A stretch of DNA of 64,000 nt. Source: Chryseobacterium sp. (lineage in GTDB: Bacteria > Bacteroidota > Bacteroidia > Flavobacteriales > Weeksellaceae). Of this stretch, positions 34,184 to 43,541 are shown piece after piece. The notes beneath the pieces are model-generated. The model had not been told where the DNA came from and searched no databases. It worked only from the letters and a program-made list of their open reading frames with translations. The stretch is taken from the NCBI RefSeq assembly GCF_008014695.1, contig NZ_VOXE01000003.1, forward strand, positions 248,001 through 312,000. Reading direction: 5' to 3'. The stretch's first letter is position 1; each line of letters begins with the position of its first letter. Made by a program: the position numbers and the translations under genes.

Positions 34184-36424
34184 ATGGAAGCTGATTTTCC
34201 AACTCCATCAATTTCTCTTAAGGAGGGGTTTATGGAGAATGTTTTAGATAAGGCACCTTTTGGGTTTTCGCTCATGAGCGGAGATTATGTTGTAGAATTT
34301 GCCAACGATGTGTGGCTGGAAATAGCCCACAAAACCAGAGAGGAAGTCACCGGGAAAAATCTGTTCGATCTTTTTCCTGAAGCCAAAGACCAGCTTATTA
34401 CGTTATGTGAAAATGTGAGAGAATCCAGGAAGCCTTTTCATGCTCCAGAGTTCTGCATCAAATTGGAGCGCAACGGAGTTTTTGAAGAAATTTTTTTCAA
34501 CTTTATATATCATCCTGTATATAATGACGACGGTGAGTTTCTGCATTTCGTTACCGTGGCAATGGAAGTTACCGAGATGGTTGGAATAAAATCTAAAATC
34601 AGGGAAGATGAGGAAAGACTGAGGCTTGCCACTGAAAGTTCCCAAACGGCGACGTGGGATTTGGATATGGAAACGCATGAAATTATACATTCACCATATC
34701 TTTCGCAAATTTTTGGATACAGCCACGGAGAGAAGCTTACCCAGGAACAGCTTAGAAGTCATATCCCCGAAACCGAAATTATAGATGTTGTTGATAAAGC
34801 TTTTAAAAAGGCTTTGGAGACCGGAATCTATCAGTATGAAGCAAAACTGAAAGATAAAAAGGGGCAGGAAAAATGGATTTTCACCAATGGGAAAGTGTTT
34901 TTCGATGACGAAGGTAAACCCAAGAGAATGTTAGGAGTGCTTCAGGATGTAACCGAAAGAAAAAAGAGTGAGATTCTTCTGCAGCAAAGTCACCATCAGT
35001 TAAATACTGCATTGGATGCTACCAAACTGGGCTTATTTGAAATGAATCCTATTACTCAGGAAAAATATAATTTTTCGCCACGCTTTTTAGAAATTTTCGG
35101 ATACGATCCCGAAACCGAAATAATAGATTCCCATATTTTTGAAAAACATATTCACAAAAACTTCGCTGAAACGCGAGTAGTGGCTCTACAGAGAGCAAAG
35201 GAAACAGGTGATCTTCATTATCAGACCAAAATAGTGCTGCGGGACGGCAGTACGAAATGGATTGAATTATACGGAAGACTTCTGGAAGCCACAGACATCC
35301 GGAAAGCTTATATTTCCGGGACGATACGCGATATAACCGAACTCAAGAATTTTGAGAAAAAAATCAGTGAAAGCGAAAGAAAATACCGTTTCCTTGCTGA
35401 TTCAATGCCGCAGATTGTATGGATTGCCGAACCTAATGGTGAACTTACTTATTTCAATAAATCGACCACTGATTATTCCGGCAAAAGCTATGACGAATTT
35501 ATTGAGGAAAATGCCTGGCTGGAAATGATGCATCCCGAAGAGCGCAAGGAAAACATCAGGCTTTGGGCAAAAAGTGTCCGCACGAAAAAGCCGTTCTTTT
35601 TTGAACACCGTTTCCGTAACGCGAACAATGAATACCGCTGGTTTATGACCCGCGCTTTTCCGGAACTGGACGAAAGCGGAAACGTAAAAAAATGGGTGGG
35701 AACCAGTACCGACATCAACGATATGAAAAAGATGGAACAGCAGAAGAATGATTTCATCAAAATGGCCAACCATGAACTCAAAACTCCTGTCACCACTATA
35801 AAAGGGTATGTTCAACTCCTGAAAAAGATGCGGAAAGATTCTGAAGACCAGTTTTTGGTTAATTCGCTCAACACCATTGAAAATCAGGTAAATAAACTGA
35901 ATATTCTCATCGGTGATCTTCTGGATATTTCCAGAATTGAATCCGGAACGCTGCCATTGAATAAAAAAACCTTTTCGCTCGTGGAACTGGTGACTGAAAC
36001 GATTGAAGACATTAAAGCCTCCGAGCAAAGCCATCAGATCAATTTTGAACTCATGCACGCCTCCGATATCGAGGTGTTTGCAGATAAAGACCGCATCACA
36101 CAGGTATTGAACAATCTTTTGACCAATGCCATCAAATATTCTCCCCACGTTAAAACAGTTAATGTAAAACTTTCCGCTGACCACGAATGTGCCATTGTGT
36201 CGGTAGAAGACTTTGGAATCGGAATGGATCCTGAGGAACTCAATAAAATTTTTGAGCGCTTTTACAGGGTTTCCGGCGATGATGAAGAAACTTTTCCGGG
36301 ATTCGGAATCGGACTTTTCATCGTAAAAGATATTCTGGAAAAACACAAAGGAAAAATTTGGGTAGAAAGCGAGAAAGAAAAAGGAAGCCAGTTCTTCTTT
36401 TCGATTCCGCTGAGTAAAAATTAA
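34184..36424 (+). CDS. Multi-PAS sensor histidine kinase (soluble)
   Basis: A 746-residue kinase without membrane segments. Four PAS-like domains lie at about 19-140, 140-265, 265-390 and 390-510. A HisKA dimerisation domain has the phospho-acceptor His530 in MANHELKTP. The ATPase domain has LNNLLTNAIKYSP, EDFGIGMD and GFGIGLFIVKDIL. The ATG at 34184 is chosen over an upstream TTG at 34151 because the extra residues are foreign to the family. It probably senses an internal signal. The next gene is a receiver-only regulator 15 bases downstream. Confidence 0.92.
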   Translation: MEADFPTPSISLKEGFMENVLDKAPFGFSLMSGDYVVEFANDVWLEIAHKTREEVTGKNLFDLFPEAKDQLITLCENVRESRKPFHAPEFCIKLERNGVFEEIFFNFIYHPVYNDDGEFLHFVTVAMEVTEMVGIKSKIREDEERLRLATESSQTATWDLDMETHEIIHSPYLSQIFGYSHGEKLTQEQLRSHIPETEIIDVVDKAFKKALETGIYQYEAKLKDKKGQEKWIFTNGKVFFDDEGKPKRMLGVLQDVTERKKSEILLQQSHHQLNTALDATKLGLFEMNPITQEKYNFSPRFLEIFGYDPETEIIDSHIFEKHIHKNFAETRVVALQRAKETGDLHYQTKIVLRDGSTKWIELYGRLLEATDIRKAYISGTIRDITELKNFEKKISESERKYRFLADSMPQIVWIAEPNGELTYFNKSTTDYSGKSYDEFIEENAWLEMMHPEERKENIRLWAKSVRTKKPFFFEHRFRNANNEYRWFMTRAFPELDESGNVKKWVGTSTDINDMKKMEQQKNDFIKMANHELKTPVTTIKGYVQLLKKMRKDSEDQFLVNSLNTIENQVNKLNILIGDLLDISRIESGTLPLNKKTFSLVELVTETIEDIKASEQSHQINFELMHASDIEVFADKDRITQVLNNLLTNAIKYSPHVKTVNVKLSADHECAIVSVEDFGIGMDPEELNKIFERFYRVSGDDEETFPGFGIGLFIVKDILEKHKGKIWVESEKEKGSQFFFSIPLSKN

Positions 36425-36439
36425 AAAACTAAAAAAACT

Positions 36440-36802
36440 ATGGAAATTCTGGTTGTTGACGATAACAAGGACATTTGTCAGCTCATTGAAAACATTCTTC
36501 TTTCTGAAGGTTATGATGTGGAATCCTGCTGTAACCCTTTGGAATTCGGTAAAATCATCGAAAAAAAGAAACCCAAACTCATTATTACCGATTTGCTGAT
36601 GTCCGGTTACGACGGACGTATTTTAACGAAAGAAATCAAAGAGAATCCCGAAACAAAAGAAATCAAGATCATGATGATGTCTGCGCATCCCGATGCCTCA
36701 AAAATCGGCGAAAAGGCCGGTGTGGATGACTTTCTCACCAAACCTTTTGAGATTGATGAACTCGTACAGAAAGTAGAGCAGCTGCTTCAACAAACGACCT
36801 GA
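36440..36802 (+). CDS. Receiver-domain response regulator (no output domain)
   Basis: A 120-residue CheY-like protein. The phospho-acceptor is Asp51 (IITDLLM), the acidic pocket is DD at 7-8, Ser81 and Lys101 (FLTKPF) complete the site, and no DNA-binding domain follows. It lies 15 bases after the PAS kinase, so the two form a pair. It could act by protein contact or pass phosphate to another protein. Confidence 0.93.
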   Translation: MEILVVDDNKDICQLIENILLSEGYDVESCCNPLEFGKIIEKKKPKLIITDLLMSGYDGRILTKEIKENPETKEIKIMMMSAHPDASKIGEKAGVDDFLTKPFEIDELVQKVEQLLQQTT

Positions 36803-37423
36803 TTACTCAGCAAAAAGCATTTTAGTAAGAAAATCTTTTTCTTTATTTCCCCGTGCCGGCGAATATTCCCTTCCGTAAAAAATAATCTGAAGGTGTACTT
36901 TGTTCCAGGTTTTTTCGGGGAAAAGTCTTTTTGCATCCTTTTCAGTTTCCACGACATTTTTTCCTGAGGTTAATTTCCACTGCGTCATTAACCGGTGAAT
37001 GTGTGTGTCTACAGGAAAAGCCGGGAATCCAAAAGCCTGGCTCATGACTACTGAAGCGGTTTTGTGACCCACGCCAGGAAGTTCTTCCAATTCCTCAAAC
37101 GTTTGCGGAACAGTTCCATTGTGTTTTTCAACAAGAATTTCGGCCATTCTCTTGAGATTTTTTGCTTTCTGGTTCGCCAAACCGATTTCTCTGATGAGGT
37201 CTTTGATTTCAGAGACTTCCAGATCCTTCATTTTAAATGGGGTTCCCGCGATTTCAAAAAGTTTCGGAGTGATCTGATTCACTTTTTTATCGGTGGTTTG
37301 AGCCGACAGCGCAACAGCGACCAAAAGCGTGAAGGCATCGGTATGATCCAAAGGAATAGGCACTTCGGGATATAATTTTTCGAGTTCCGCCAAAACCGTT
37401 TGTGCTCTTTGCTTTTTAGTCAT
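36803..37423 (-). CDS. nth: Endonuclease III-like DNA glycosylase lacking the Fe-S cysteines
   Basis: A 206-residue base-excision repair enzyme with glycosylase and AP-lyase activity. The helix-hairpin-helix is LPGVGHKTA, with the catalytic Lys121; the catalytic Asp139 lies in VDTHIHRL. In E. coli the C-terminus holds four Cys that bind [4Fe-4S]. Here it is FYGREYSPARGNKEKDF and has no Cys, so the cluster is absent. The ATG at 37423 is preferred over an upstream TTG. It converges on the regulator gene with no bases between stops. Confidence 0.9.
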   Translation of the reverse strand: MTKKQRAQTVLAELEKLYPEVPIPLDHTDAFTLLVAVALSAQTTDKKVNQITPKLFEIAGTPFKMKDLEVSEIKDLIREIGLANQKAKNLKRMAEILVEKHNGTVPQTFEELEELPGVGHKTASVVMSQAFGFPAFPVDTHIHRLMTQWKLTSGKNVVETEKDAKRLFPEKTWNKVHLQIIFYGREYSPARGNKEKDFLTKMLFAE

Positions 37424-37439
37424 TTTAAGTTTAAATTTG
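37408..37439 (+). promoter_or_regulatory. Promoter for the peroxiredoxin gene
   Basis: TTTG at 37408-37411 and TAAATTTG at 37432-37439 are 20 bases apart, matching the Bacteroidota -33/-7 pattern. The promoter overlaps the start of nth on the other strand and lies just before the ATG at 37456. Confidence 0.6.
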
Positions 37440-37455
37440 AGCAAAAATAATCATT

Positions 37456-37905
37456 ATGCTGAAAGTTGGCGATGCCTTACCGAAATTTGAATCCATGAAT
37501 CAGGAGGGTGAAATTCTCAAATCATCAGATTTTTCAGGCAAAAAACTTGTGATTTTCTTCTATCCGCAGGCCAATACGCCAACCTGCACGGTTGAAGCCT
37601 GCAATCTAAGCGATAACTTTCCGGATTTGACTAAAGAGGGGTTTCAGGTGATCGGCATTTCAGGCGATTCTGTAAAAAAACAGAAAAATTTCCATGCAAA
37701 ATTTAACCTCAAATACGACTTGCTGGCTGATGAAAACCATCATATCATCGACCAATTCGGAGTCTGGCAGGAGAAGAGTACTTTTGGAAAAAAGTATATG
37801 GGAATTGTGCGCACCACTTTCATCTTCGATGAAAACGGAATCTGCACCCGTGTTATTTCAAAAGTAAGATCGAAGGAAGCGGCACAACAGATTCTTGAAA
37901 ATTAA
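37456..37905 (+). CDS. bcp: Thiol peroxidase, BCP/PrxQ family
   Basis: A 149-residue peroxiredoxin that reduces hydrogen peroxide and organic peroxides. The peroxidatic Cys44 is in TPTCTVEAC; the resolving Cys49 is five residues on, the atypical 2-Cys form of E. coli Bcp. The FFYPQANTPTC run and the later VRTTFIFDENG fit the family. The stop overlaps the stop of the convergent GNAT gene by four bases. Confidence 0.95.
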   Translation: MLKVGDALPKFESMNQEGEILKSSDFSGKKLVIFFYPQANTPTCTVEACNLSDNFPDLTKEGFQVIGISGDSVKKQKNFHAKFNLKYDLLADENHHIIDQFGVWQEKSTFGKKYMGIVRTTFIFDENGICTRVISKVRSKEAAQQILEN

Positions 37906-38420
37906 ACATTTTCCGTTTCATAATACATCAGTTCCTCCGGATCGTTTGGAAGGAAAACCAGTTTTTGAAATCTCAAACCAAGTTTTTCAATCAGTTTCTG
38001 GGAAGCAAAGTTATCTTTGGAGGTGACGGCAGAAACTTTCTTTAAGCCGAAATGTGCAAAAGCCTGTTTCATCAGTTCAGATGCAGCTTCAAAACCGTAT
38101 CCTTTTCCCTCAAATTCGCCCAGAAATGAGAATCCAATGTCGTGAATTTCCATTCCTTCTCTTTCGAAAATTCCGACGCTGCCAATTTTAAGCTTGTCTT
38201 CCTTTCTCGTGATGAGGTAATTTCCGTAACCAAGTTTTTCGATCTGCGGGCGGAATCGGGTTTTGATGTATTCTTCAGCCTCTTCAACAGTTCTGATGTT
38301 CTTATCACCGATATATTTTAAAAAATTGGGCTGGTTATAAAGTTCCAGAATAAATGCAGAATCTTCTGCAGACATCGGTCTCAGGGAAAGCCTTTCCGTT
38401 TCAAATGTTTGAGGGATCAT
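37902..38420 (-). CDS. GNAT family N-acetyltransferase (RimJ/RimL-like)
   Basis: A 172-residue acetyltransferase. It starts with FETERLSLRPMSAEDSAFI, the usual N-terminus of the RimJ/RimL type. The acetyl-CoA site is represented by GEFEGKGYGFEAASELMKQAF, and SQKLIEKLGLRFQ closes the fold. The substrate is unknown; a protein N-terminus or an antibiotic are the usual options. Its start overlaps the stop of the upstream minus-strand gene (ATGA), so the two are probably co-expressed. Confidence 0.88.
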   Translation of the reverse strand: MIPQTFETERLSLRPMSAEDSAFILELYNQPNFLKYIGDKNIRTVEEAEEYIKTRFRPQIEKLGYGNYLITRKEDKLKIGSVGIFEREGMEIHDIGFSFLGEFEGKGYGFEAASELMKQAFAHFGLKKVSAVTSKDNFASQKLIEKLGLRFQKLVFLPNDPEELMYYETENV

Positions 38421-39076
38421 CTTCTTTTCTTTTTCGAACGTGCTTTCTTTGGCGGAACATAAGGTTCAAGTTCCTTTTTGTAATTCTGCATACGTGGATT
38501 GTTGGCGCAGGTTTTACTGTACACTTCAAAATATTCTCCGTTGTCCTTTACATTGGTGACAGTGCCGGATTTTTTATTGACGGTAAGCATGAAATGGGTC
38601 TTTTCGAAAGGGCATTCCTTTGAAGTAATTTTCCCAAGTTCCACATAAAAATTATTCTGATCAGCATAGTAGTTGCCAGCTAAGTCTTCGAACTCTTCAT
38701 CTACGAAATAACCGTCTAAAATTCCGATAACTGCGGCTTCTTCCCCATTATCAACACTTCCGATAAATTTTCTGAGCTGTTCAGTATCGGTGATATAAGA
38801 AGTTTTACCTCCCACTGATTTGGCAATGTAATAGAAACCTTCCTCATCATTAGAAATTTTAAATCCCGAAAACTGTGGCAGATAATCTTTTTCCTTTCCT
38901 GTGGTCTTTATGACCTCATCGCGGGAATAGATATTATAAACTAAAGTCCAGGAATCCAATTTTTCGTTTGGCCGTAAGGCTTTTAAAATATTCTGGATAT
39001 TCGTAAAGTTTTTTTTCTCCTGCGAAGAGATTAAAATGCTGAAGGTTAAAAATATAAATAAAAGAATGTTCTTCAT
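38417..39076 (-). CDS. Secreted protein of unknown function
   Basis: A 219-residue protein. The start at 39076 gives a signal peptide (MKNILLFIFLTFSILISSQ); an earlier ATG would add foreign residues. The C-terminus is strongly basic (PPKKARSKKKRR). A Cys pair in ECPFEKTHF and KTCANNPRM could form a disulfide. No family recognised. It lies after manC and overlaps the acetyltransferase start. Confidence 0.7.
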   Translation of the reverse strand: MKNILLFIFLTFSILISSQEKKNFTNIQNILKALRPNEKLDSWTLVYNIYSRDEVIKTTGKEKDYLPQFSGFKISNDEEGFYYIAKSVGGKTSYITDTEQLRKFIGSVDNGEEAAVIGILDGYFVDEEFEDLAGNYYADQNNFYVELGKITSKECPFEKTHFMLTVNKKSGTVTNVKDNGEYFEVYSKTCANNPRMQNYKKELEPYVPPKKARSKKKRR

Positions 39077-39121
39077 GAAGTAATTTATTTGAACTGGGCA
39101 AAATGTTTGACATTTGCTCAA

Positions 39122-40204
39122 TTACATGAATTTTTCACCTTTTTTAAGGTTTTTAAGGTCAGATACGTACTCTTTTATGAGCTGGTCATTTTCACGCGGA
39201 CAAATCAGTAATGCCTTTTCGGTATCCACGATGATGTAGTTGTTCAGTCCGTCAACAACCAGCGCCTTATTGCTGTTTTTGATCCGGATGATGTTGCCGT
39301 TCGAATTGTATGCCAAAATATGTTTTGATTTGAAGGCATTTTTTTCTTCATCTTTTTCCGCATTTTCGTAAACGGAAGTCCAGGTTCCCAAGTCACTCCA
39401 CCCCAAGTCTGCCGGAATCACGTAAACATTCTGGGCTTTTTCCAGAATTGCAGTGTCAATGGAAACTTTTGCTACTTTCGGATAAATGCTTTCAATGCAG
39501 TTGTCTTCCTGACTTGAATTGTATTCGCAATTGGTGAAATGCTGGGTCATTTCCGGGAGAAATTCTTCAAATGCCCTGTAAATACTTTTGACATTCCAGA
39601 CGAAAATTCCTGCATTCCAGAGAAAATCTCCGCTTTCCAAAAAGGTTTTAGCGATTTCGAGGTCGGGTTTTTCCGTAAAAGTCTTTACTTTGAAATACGT
39701 TGCATTTTTCTTCTCTACAAACTGAATATATCCGTAACCGGTATCAGGCCGGGTAGGAGTGATGCCAAGTGTTATTAAAAAATCGTTTTTTTCTGCGAGG
39801 CTGAAAGCCAGTTCCACCTTTTTCAGAAAAGTATTTTCCTTCAGAATCAGGTGGTCTGCAGGCAGCACAATCATGTTGGCATCGGGGTTTTTCGCTGCAA
39901 TTTTATTGATCATGTAGATATTGCAGGCCGCCGTATTTTTCATCATCGGTTCTCCCACAATATTTTCTGAAGGTATTTCGGGCAACTGTTGCTGAGAAAG
40001 CTGAATATACTCCTTATTTGTAATGACGTAGATGTTTTCTTTGGAAATGATCTGACTTATTCTGTCGTAAGTCTGCTGAATCATGGTTCTGCCGGTGCCC
40101 AGAATATCCTGAAACTGTTTTGGGAATTTCTGCGTGCTCATCGGCCAGAAACGGCTTCCGATTCCTCCTGCCATAATTACGCAGTAATTATTTGATTGTG
40201 ACAT
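39122..40204 (-). CDS. manC: Mannose-1-phosphate guanylyltransferase
   Basis: A 360-residue nucleotidyltransferase making GDP-mannose for surface polysaccharide. The N-terminal signature MAGGIGSRFWPMSTQKFPKQF is the GGxGxRxWPxS motif. Other parts are VLPADHLI (metal-binding Asp) and FTEKPD. It lacks the C-terminal isomerase domain of bifunctional enzymes, giving the short form. It lies two bases from the SprT-like gene. Confidence 0.93.
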   Translation of the reverse strand: MSQSNNYCVIMAGGIGSRFWPMSTQKFPKQFQDILGTGRTMIQQTYDRISQIISKENIYVITNKEYIQLSQQQLPEIPSENIVGEPMMKNTAACNIYMINKIAAKNPDANMIVLPADHLILKENTFLKKVELAFSLAEKNDFLITLGITPTRPDTGYGYIQFVEKKNATYFKVKTFTEKPDLEIAKTFLESGDFLWNAGIFVWNVKSIYRAFEEFLPEMTQHFTNCEYNSSQEDNCIESIYPKVAKVSIDTAILEKAQNVYVIPADLGWSDLGTWTSVYENAEKDEEKNAFKSKHILAYNSNGNIIRIKNSNKALVVDGLNNYIIVDTEKALLICPRENDQLIKEYVSDLKNLKKGEKFM

Positions 40205-40206
40205 AT

Positions 40207-40797
40207 TTAGCTTATTTTTTCGACCCGTGCAAGCGGTTTAAACATGTATTTTTTACCGTTGTCGAGGTTCATACAAAGATAGTTTTTTTTAAGTTTTGTC
40301 TCAATCACGTACCGGTGTTTTTTGTAAACGAAGTGACTTCCTATCTCCAAATCATCAACGAAATTAGTTTCATCTTCGTATTTTTCAATATGAAAATATT
40401 TAACGAGTTCCGGACTCGCCATAAAATTGGCTTTTGGTGATTTTGAGAATTTTAAAATAATGGGTTTTAATTCAATACTGTATATGGTAATGCTTTCCAG
40501 AAGCATTTCCCTGAAAGTTTGCTTCCATTCCTGTCCGTGTGCTGAAATTCGCATTCCATACTTTTCAAACGCGATAAGATGTGCGAGCTCATGGGTCAGT
40601 ACAAAGAAAAAAAGTTCCGGCTGAAGGGTTGAATTGATGGTGATCTGGTGGCTTTTATCCGGCATTTTCCGGTAATCACCCAGTTTTGAATCCCTTTTTC
40701 TGGTGATTTTAATGTGGATGTAATAATCTGCAAACCATTTTTTTAAGAATGGAAGGGTATTTGGCGGTAAATATTTTTCCAGATTGGCTACCGACAT
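40207..40797 (-). CDS. SprT-like domain protein (zinc metalloprotease-like)
   Basis: A 196-residue protein with the zincin motif HELAH (in VLTHELAHLIAFEKYG) and a later HGQEWKQTFREML that resembles the third-ligand region of SprT. The C-terminal zinc ribbon of the Spartan/SprT type is not present. It is probably cytoplasmic. It lies two bases from tolC and two from manC, so the three may form one operon despite unrelated roles. Confidence 0.85.
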   Translation of the reverse strand: MSVANLEKYLPPNTLPFLKKWFADYYIHIKITRKRDSKLGDYRKMPDKSHQITINSTLQPELFFFVLTHELAHLIAFEKYGMRISAHGQEWKQTFREMLLESITIYSIELKPIILKFSKSPKANFMASPELVKYFHIEKYEDETNFVDDLEIGSHFVYKKHRYVIETKLKKNYLCMNLDNGKKYMFKPLARVEKIS

Positions 40798-40799
40798 TT

Positions 40800-42149
40800 T
40801 TAAAGGCTCAACGGAATCCCAGCATAGAAATTAAGAAGTTTCATGCTGAAGAGGTAATTGTATTTGGCCTGCGCTACAGAACCCTGTGCATTGGCATAAT
40901 TGTTTCTTGCGACATTCAGGTCATAGATCGTGCTTCGTCCCGCATCGTAACTTTTTTGGGCAAAATCCAGCGCGAGTTCAGAGCTTTTTTCAGTTTCCAA
41001 GGCTGCAATAAAGGCTTCGTAATTCGATTCCGCATCAAACTGTGCCTTCTGCACATTCTGTAACACCTGCTGCTTCTGCTGAGCGAAACTGTTTTTGGCA
41101 AGTTCCTCATTCAGTTTCGACTGTTCTACCTGTAGCCTTGTAATTCCTTTATTAAAAATAGGGATGTTTGCTGAAACTCCGATTTGCTGCCCAAAATTAT
41201 CGGTATACTGTTTAAAAAAGCCGCTTTCGGTTATGGATTGTCCTGTTTCCGGATCGACGCCTACATTTCCGCGGACTAAAGTATTGAAATAAGAAGTTCC
41301 CAATCCTGCATTGGCCGTTATGGTAGGCCAGAAAGCAGTTCTGGTAATCTGTGTCTGTGCTTCAGCAGCTCTGATCCGGGCTTCGGCAGCCTTGATCTGT
41401 GGCTGGTTTCCGTACGCTGTACTGATGATGTTTTCTGCAGAATATAATGGGGCTTCCGGATTGCCCATGACCGGTACATCTTCGACGTCAAAGTTTTGAT
41501 AATCGGTTAACTGTAAAAGCTGCGCCAGGTCAAAAAGACTTCTTCGGGTATTGATTTCCGCCGTTTTTAGATTCTGTCTTTCGCGTGCAAGTGCTGCTTC
41601 TGCCTCTGCCAGAATGGTTTTGGCCGTAGTTCCGACATCAGTCGTGATTTTGGCTCTGTTATACTGTCTTTCTGCATTCTGCAGAGCACTTTCTGAAATT
41701 TTCGTGATTTCTTTATTCAGCAAAATAGTAAGATACTGTTGTGCAATCTGCAGTGAAATATTGTTGGTAATGGTTTCGGTATCGTATTGTGCGGCCTCAA
41801 CTTCAAATTCGGTTTTTCTGACTGTTTTTTCGAGCCTGCCGTTGTTAAACAGCAAAATGTCTGCTCCAACGTTGGCGGAATTGGTAAAATTGTCATTCCG
41901 CTGCGTTACATTGATATATCTTTGCTGGCCGAAGCTGCCGTTATTGCTGAGACTGGCTGAAACACCCGGCAGATATTGATTTTTGGCTATCTTGAGATTC
42001 AGATCCTGAATCTGTTTGTTGTAATTATTCTGAATGATCTGCAGGTTGTGTTCAACAGCGTAATCCACACATTCCTGCAGCGACCATTTTTTTTGGGCAT
42101 TCAGCCCCAGAAAAGAGATACCGAAAAACAGAATCCAGAACTTTTTCAT
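40800..42149 (-). CDS. TolC family outer-membrane efflux protein
   Basis: A 449-residue outer-membrane channel. The signal peptide is MKKFWILFFGISFLGLNAQ with the start at 42149; the family N-terminus KKWSLQECVDYAVEHNLQI follows. Two long helical hairpin repeats, rich in Ala, Gln and Glu, make up the body, and SYDAGRSTIYDLNVARNNYANAQ near the end is a TolC hallmark. No membrane-fusion protein or RND pump gene is adjacent, so its partner must be elsewhere. Confidence 0.93.
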   Translation of the reverse strand: MKKFWILFFGISFLGLNAQKKWSLQECVDYAVEHNLQIIQNNYNKQIQDLNLKIAKNQYLPGVSASLSNNGSFGQQRYINVTQRNDNFTNSANVGADILLFNNGRLEKTVRKTEFEVEAAQYDTETITNNISLQIAQQYLTILLNKEITKISESALQNAERQYNRAKITTDVGTTAKTILAEAEAALARERQNLKTAEINTRRSLFDLAQLLQLTDYQNFDVEDVPVMGNPEAPLYSAENIISTAYGNQPQIKAAEARIRAAEAQTQITRTAFWPTITANAGLGTSYFNTLVRGNVGVDPETGQSITESGFFKQYTDNFGQQIGVSANIPIFNKGITRLQVEQSKLNEELAKNSFAQQKQQVLQNVQKAQFDAESNYEAFIAALETEKSSELALDFAQKSYDAGRSTIYDLNVARNNYANAQGSVAQAKYNYLFSMKLLNFYAGIPLSL

Positions 42150-42247
42150 GATAGTTTTTAGGAATATTAGACGTAATTTTTCATACAATGTTACACTTTT
42201 TTCACGGTTTTAATTTTTAACAGCTTAATTTTTATGATTTTTGCACC

Positions 42248-43486
42248 ATGACAAACAAAGACTATCAGGAAGCAGTTGAATGGCTGTTCGTTCAGGCTCC
42301 CAATTACCAGATCGACGGAAAAAAAGCCTACAAGCCGGGTTTGCAGAACATCACGGAACTTTGCGCGTTTTTTGGCAATCCGCAGGATAAAATTAAAACA
42401 ATACACATTGGCGGCACCAATGGGAAAGGTTCCGTGAGCAATATGCTGTCATCCGTGCTGCAGGAAGCGGGTTATGTCGTCGGGATTTACAACTCGCCCC
42501 ACCTCATCGATTTCACGGAAAGGATTAAGGTGAACGGTAAAAACTGTGATAAGGCGTTTGTTTATGAATTCATTCAGAAACTCAAAAAATTGCCGACTGG
42601 AATCCGGCCTTCTTTTTTTGAATTCACCACAATCATGGCTTTTGAATATTTTTATCAAAGAAAAGTTGATTTTGCGATTATTGAAGTCGGCTTAGGCGGC
42701 AGACTGGACTCCACGAACATTATTCATCCGATCGTGACGGCCATTACCAATGTTGCACTCGACCATCAGAATATTCTCGGAGACACTGTTGAAAAGATTG
42801 CTATCGAAAAATCAGGTATTATCAAAGAAGACACACCGGTAATTTCAGGAGACGAAAATGAAACGGTTAAAAATATCATCAGGCATAAGGCAGAGGAAAA
42901 AAATTCATCTTTTATTGATGTTACAGGATGGAAAACAGATTTAGCATCTGATCTGAAAGGGAATTACCAGAAAAAAAACATCAAAGTGGTTCTCGGTTTA
43001 ACTAAAGAATTGCATAAACAGGGAGTTCAGATTGCTGAAAACCATATTGAAACGGGACTTCTGAATGTTCAGAAAAACACCGGCTTCCTCGGCAGGTGGT
43101 ATGAGTTTTCAAAAAATCCTTTAACCATCTGTGATACCGCACACAATCAGGCCGGCCTTTCCGAAGTTTTTGCCCAACTGAATTCCATTCCTGATTACAA
43201 ACATGTCATCCTGGGATTCGTGAAAGATAAAGATATTGATGAAGTTCTGAGGATATTGCCGCAAAACGCACAATTCTATTTTGTGAAACCATACGTGAAT
43301 CGTGGCCGAGACCCGCATGATTATGAGGATTTATTAAAAAAATCAAAAATTAATTACACTATTTTTGACCATCTTGATGATGCATATCTTTCTGCAAAAC
43401 AGAATGTTAAAAGTGCTGAAATGATTTTTATCGGCGGAAGTAACTTTGTTGTGGGCGAATTTTTAGAAAAAAATTTGGAAAAATAA
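42248..43486 (+). CDS. folC: Folylpolyglutamate synthase / dihydrofolate synthase
   Basis: A 412-residue Mur-like ligase that makes dihydrofolate and adds glutamates to folate. The P-loop is GGTNGKGS (55-62), followed by SPHLIDFTERIKVNG and EVGLGGRLDSTN. The DTAHNQAG motif near residue 295 and the VLGFVKDKD region complete the site. It is divergent from tolC. Its stop lies about 50 bases before the tRNA gene. Confidence 0.95.
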   Translation: MTNKDYQEAVEWLFVQAPNYQIDGKKAYKPGLQNITELCAFFGNPQDKIKTIHIGGTNGKGSVSNMLSSVLQEAGYVVGIYNSPHLIDFTERIKVNGKNCDKAFVYEFIQKLKKLPTGIRPSFFEFTTIMAFEYFYQRKVDFAIIEVGLGGRLDSTNIIHPIVTAITNVALDHQNILGDTVEKIAIEKSGIIKEDTPVISGDENETVKNIIRHKAEEKNSSFIDVTGWKTDLASDLKGNYQKKNIKVVLGLTKELHKQGVQIAENHIETGLLNVQKNTGFLGRWYEFSKNPLTICDTAHNQAGLSEVFAQLNSIPDYKHVILGFVKDKDIDEVLRILPQNAQFYFVKPYVNRGRDPHDYEDLLKKSKINYTIFDHLDDAYLSAKQNVKSAEMIFIGGSNFVVGEFLEKNLEK

Positions 43487-43504
43487 AAAAACATTGTATA
43501 TTTG
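43474..43504 (+). promoter_or_regulatory. Promoter of tRNA-Val
   Basis: TTTG at 43474-43477 and TATATTTG at 43497-43504 are 19 bases apart, an exact Bacteroidota -33/-7 pair. The TTTG lies within the last codons of folC. Confidence 0.75.
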
Positions 43505-43541
43505 CCAAACCAAAATTTGATATATCAAATGACGGTAAATA

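Noticed and set aside
35402-36346. Open minus-strand frame of 314 codons
   Set aside because: Antisense to the PAS kinase and lacking any domain; the kinase is certain.
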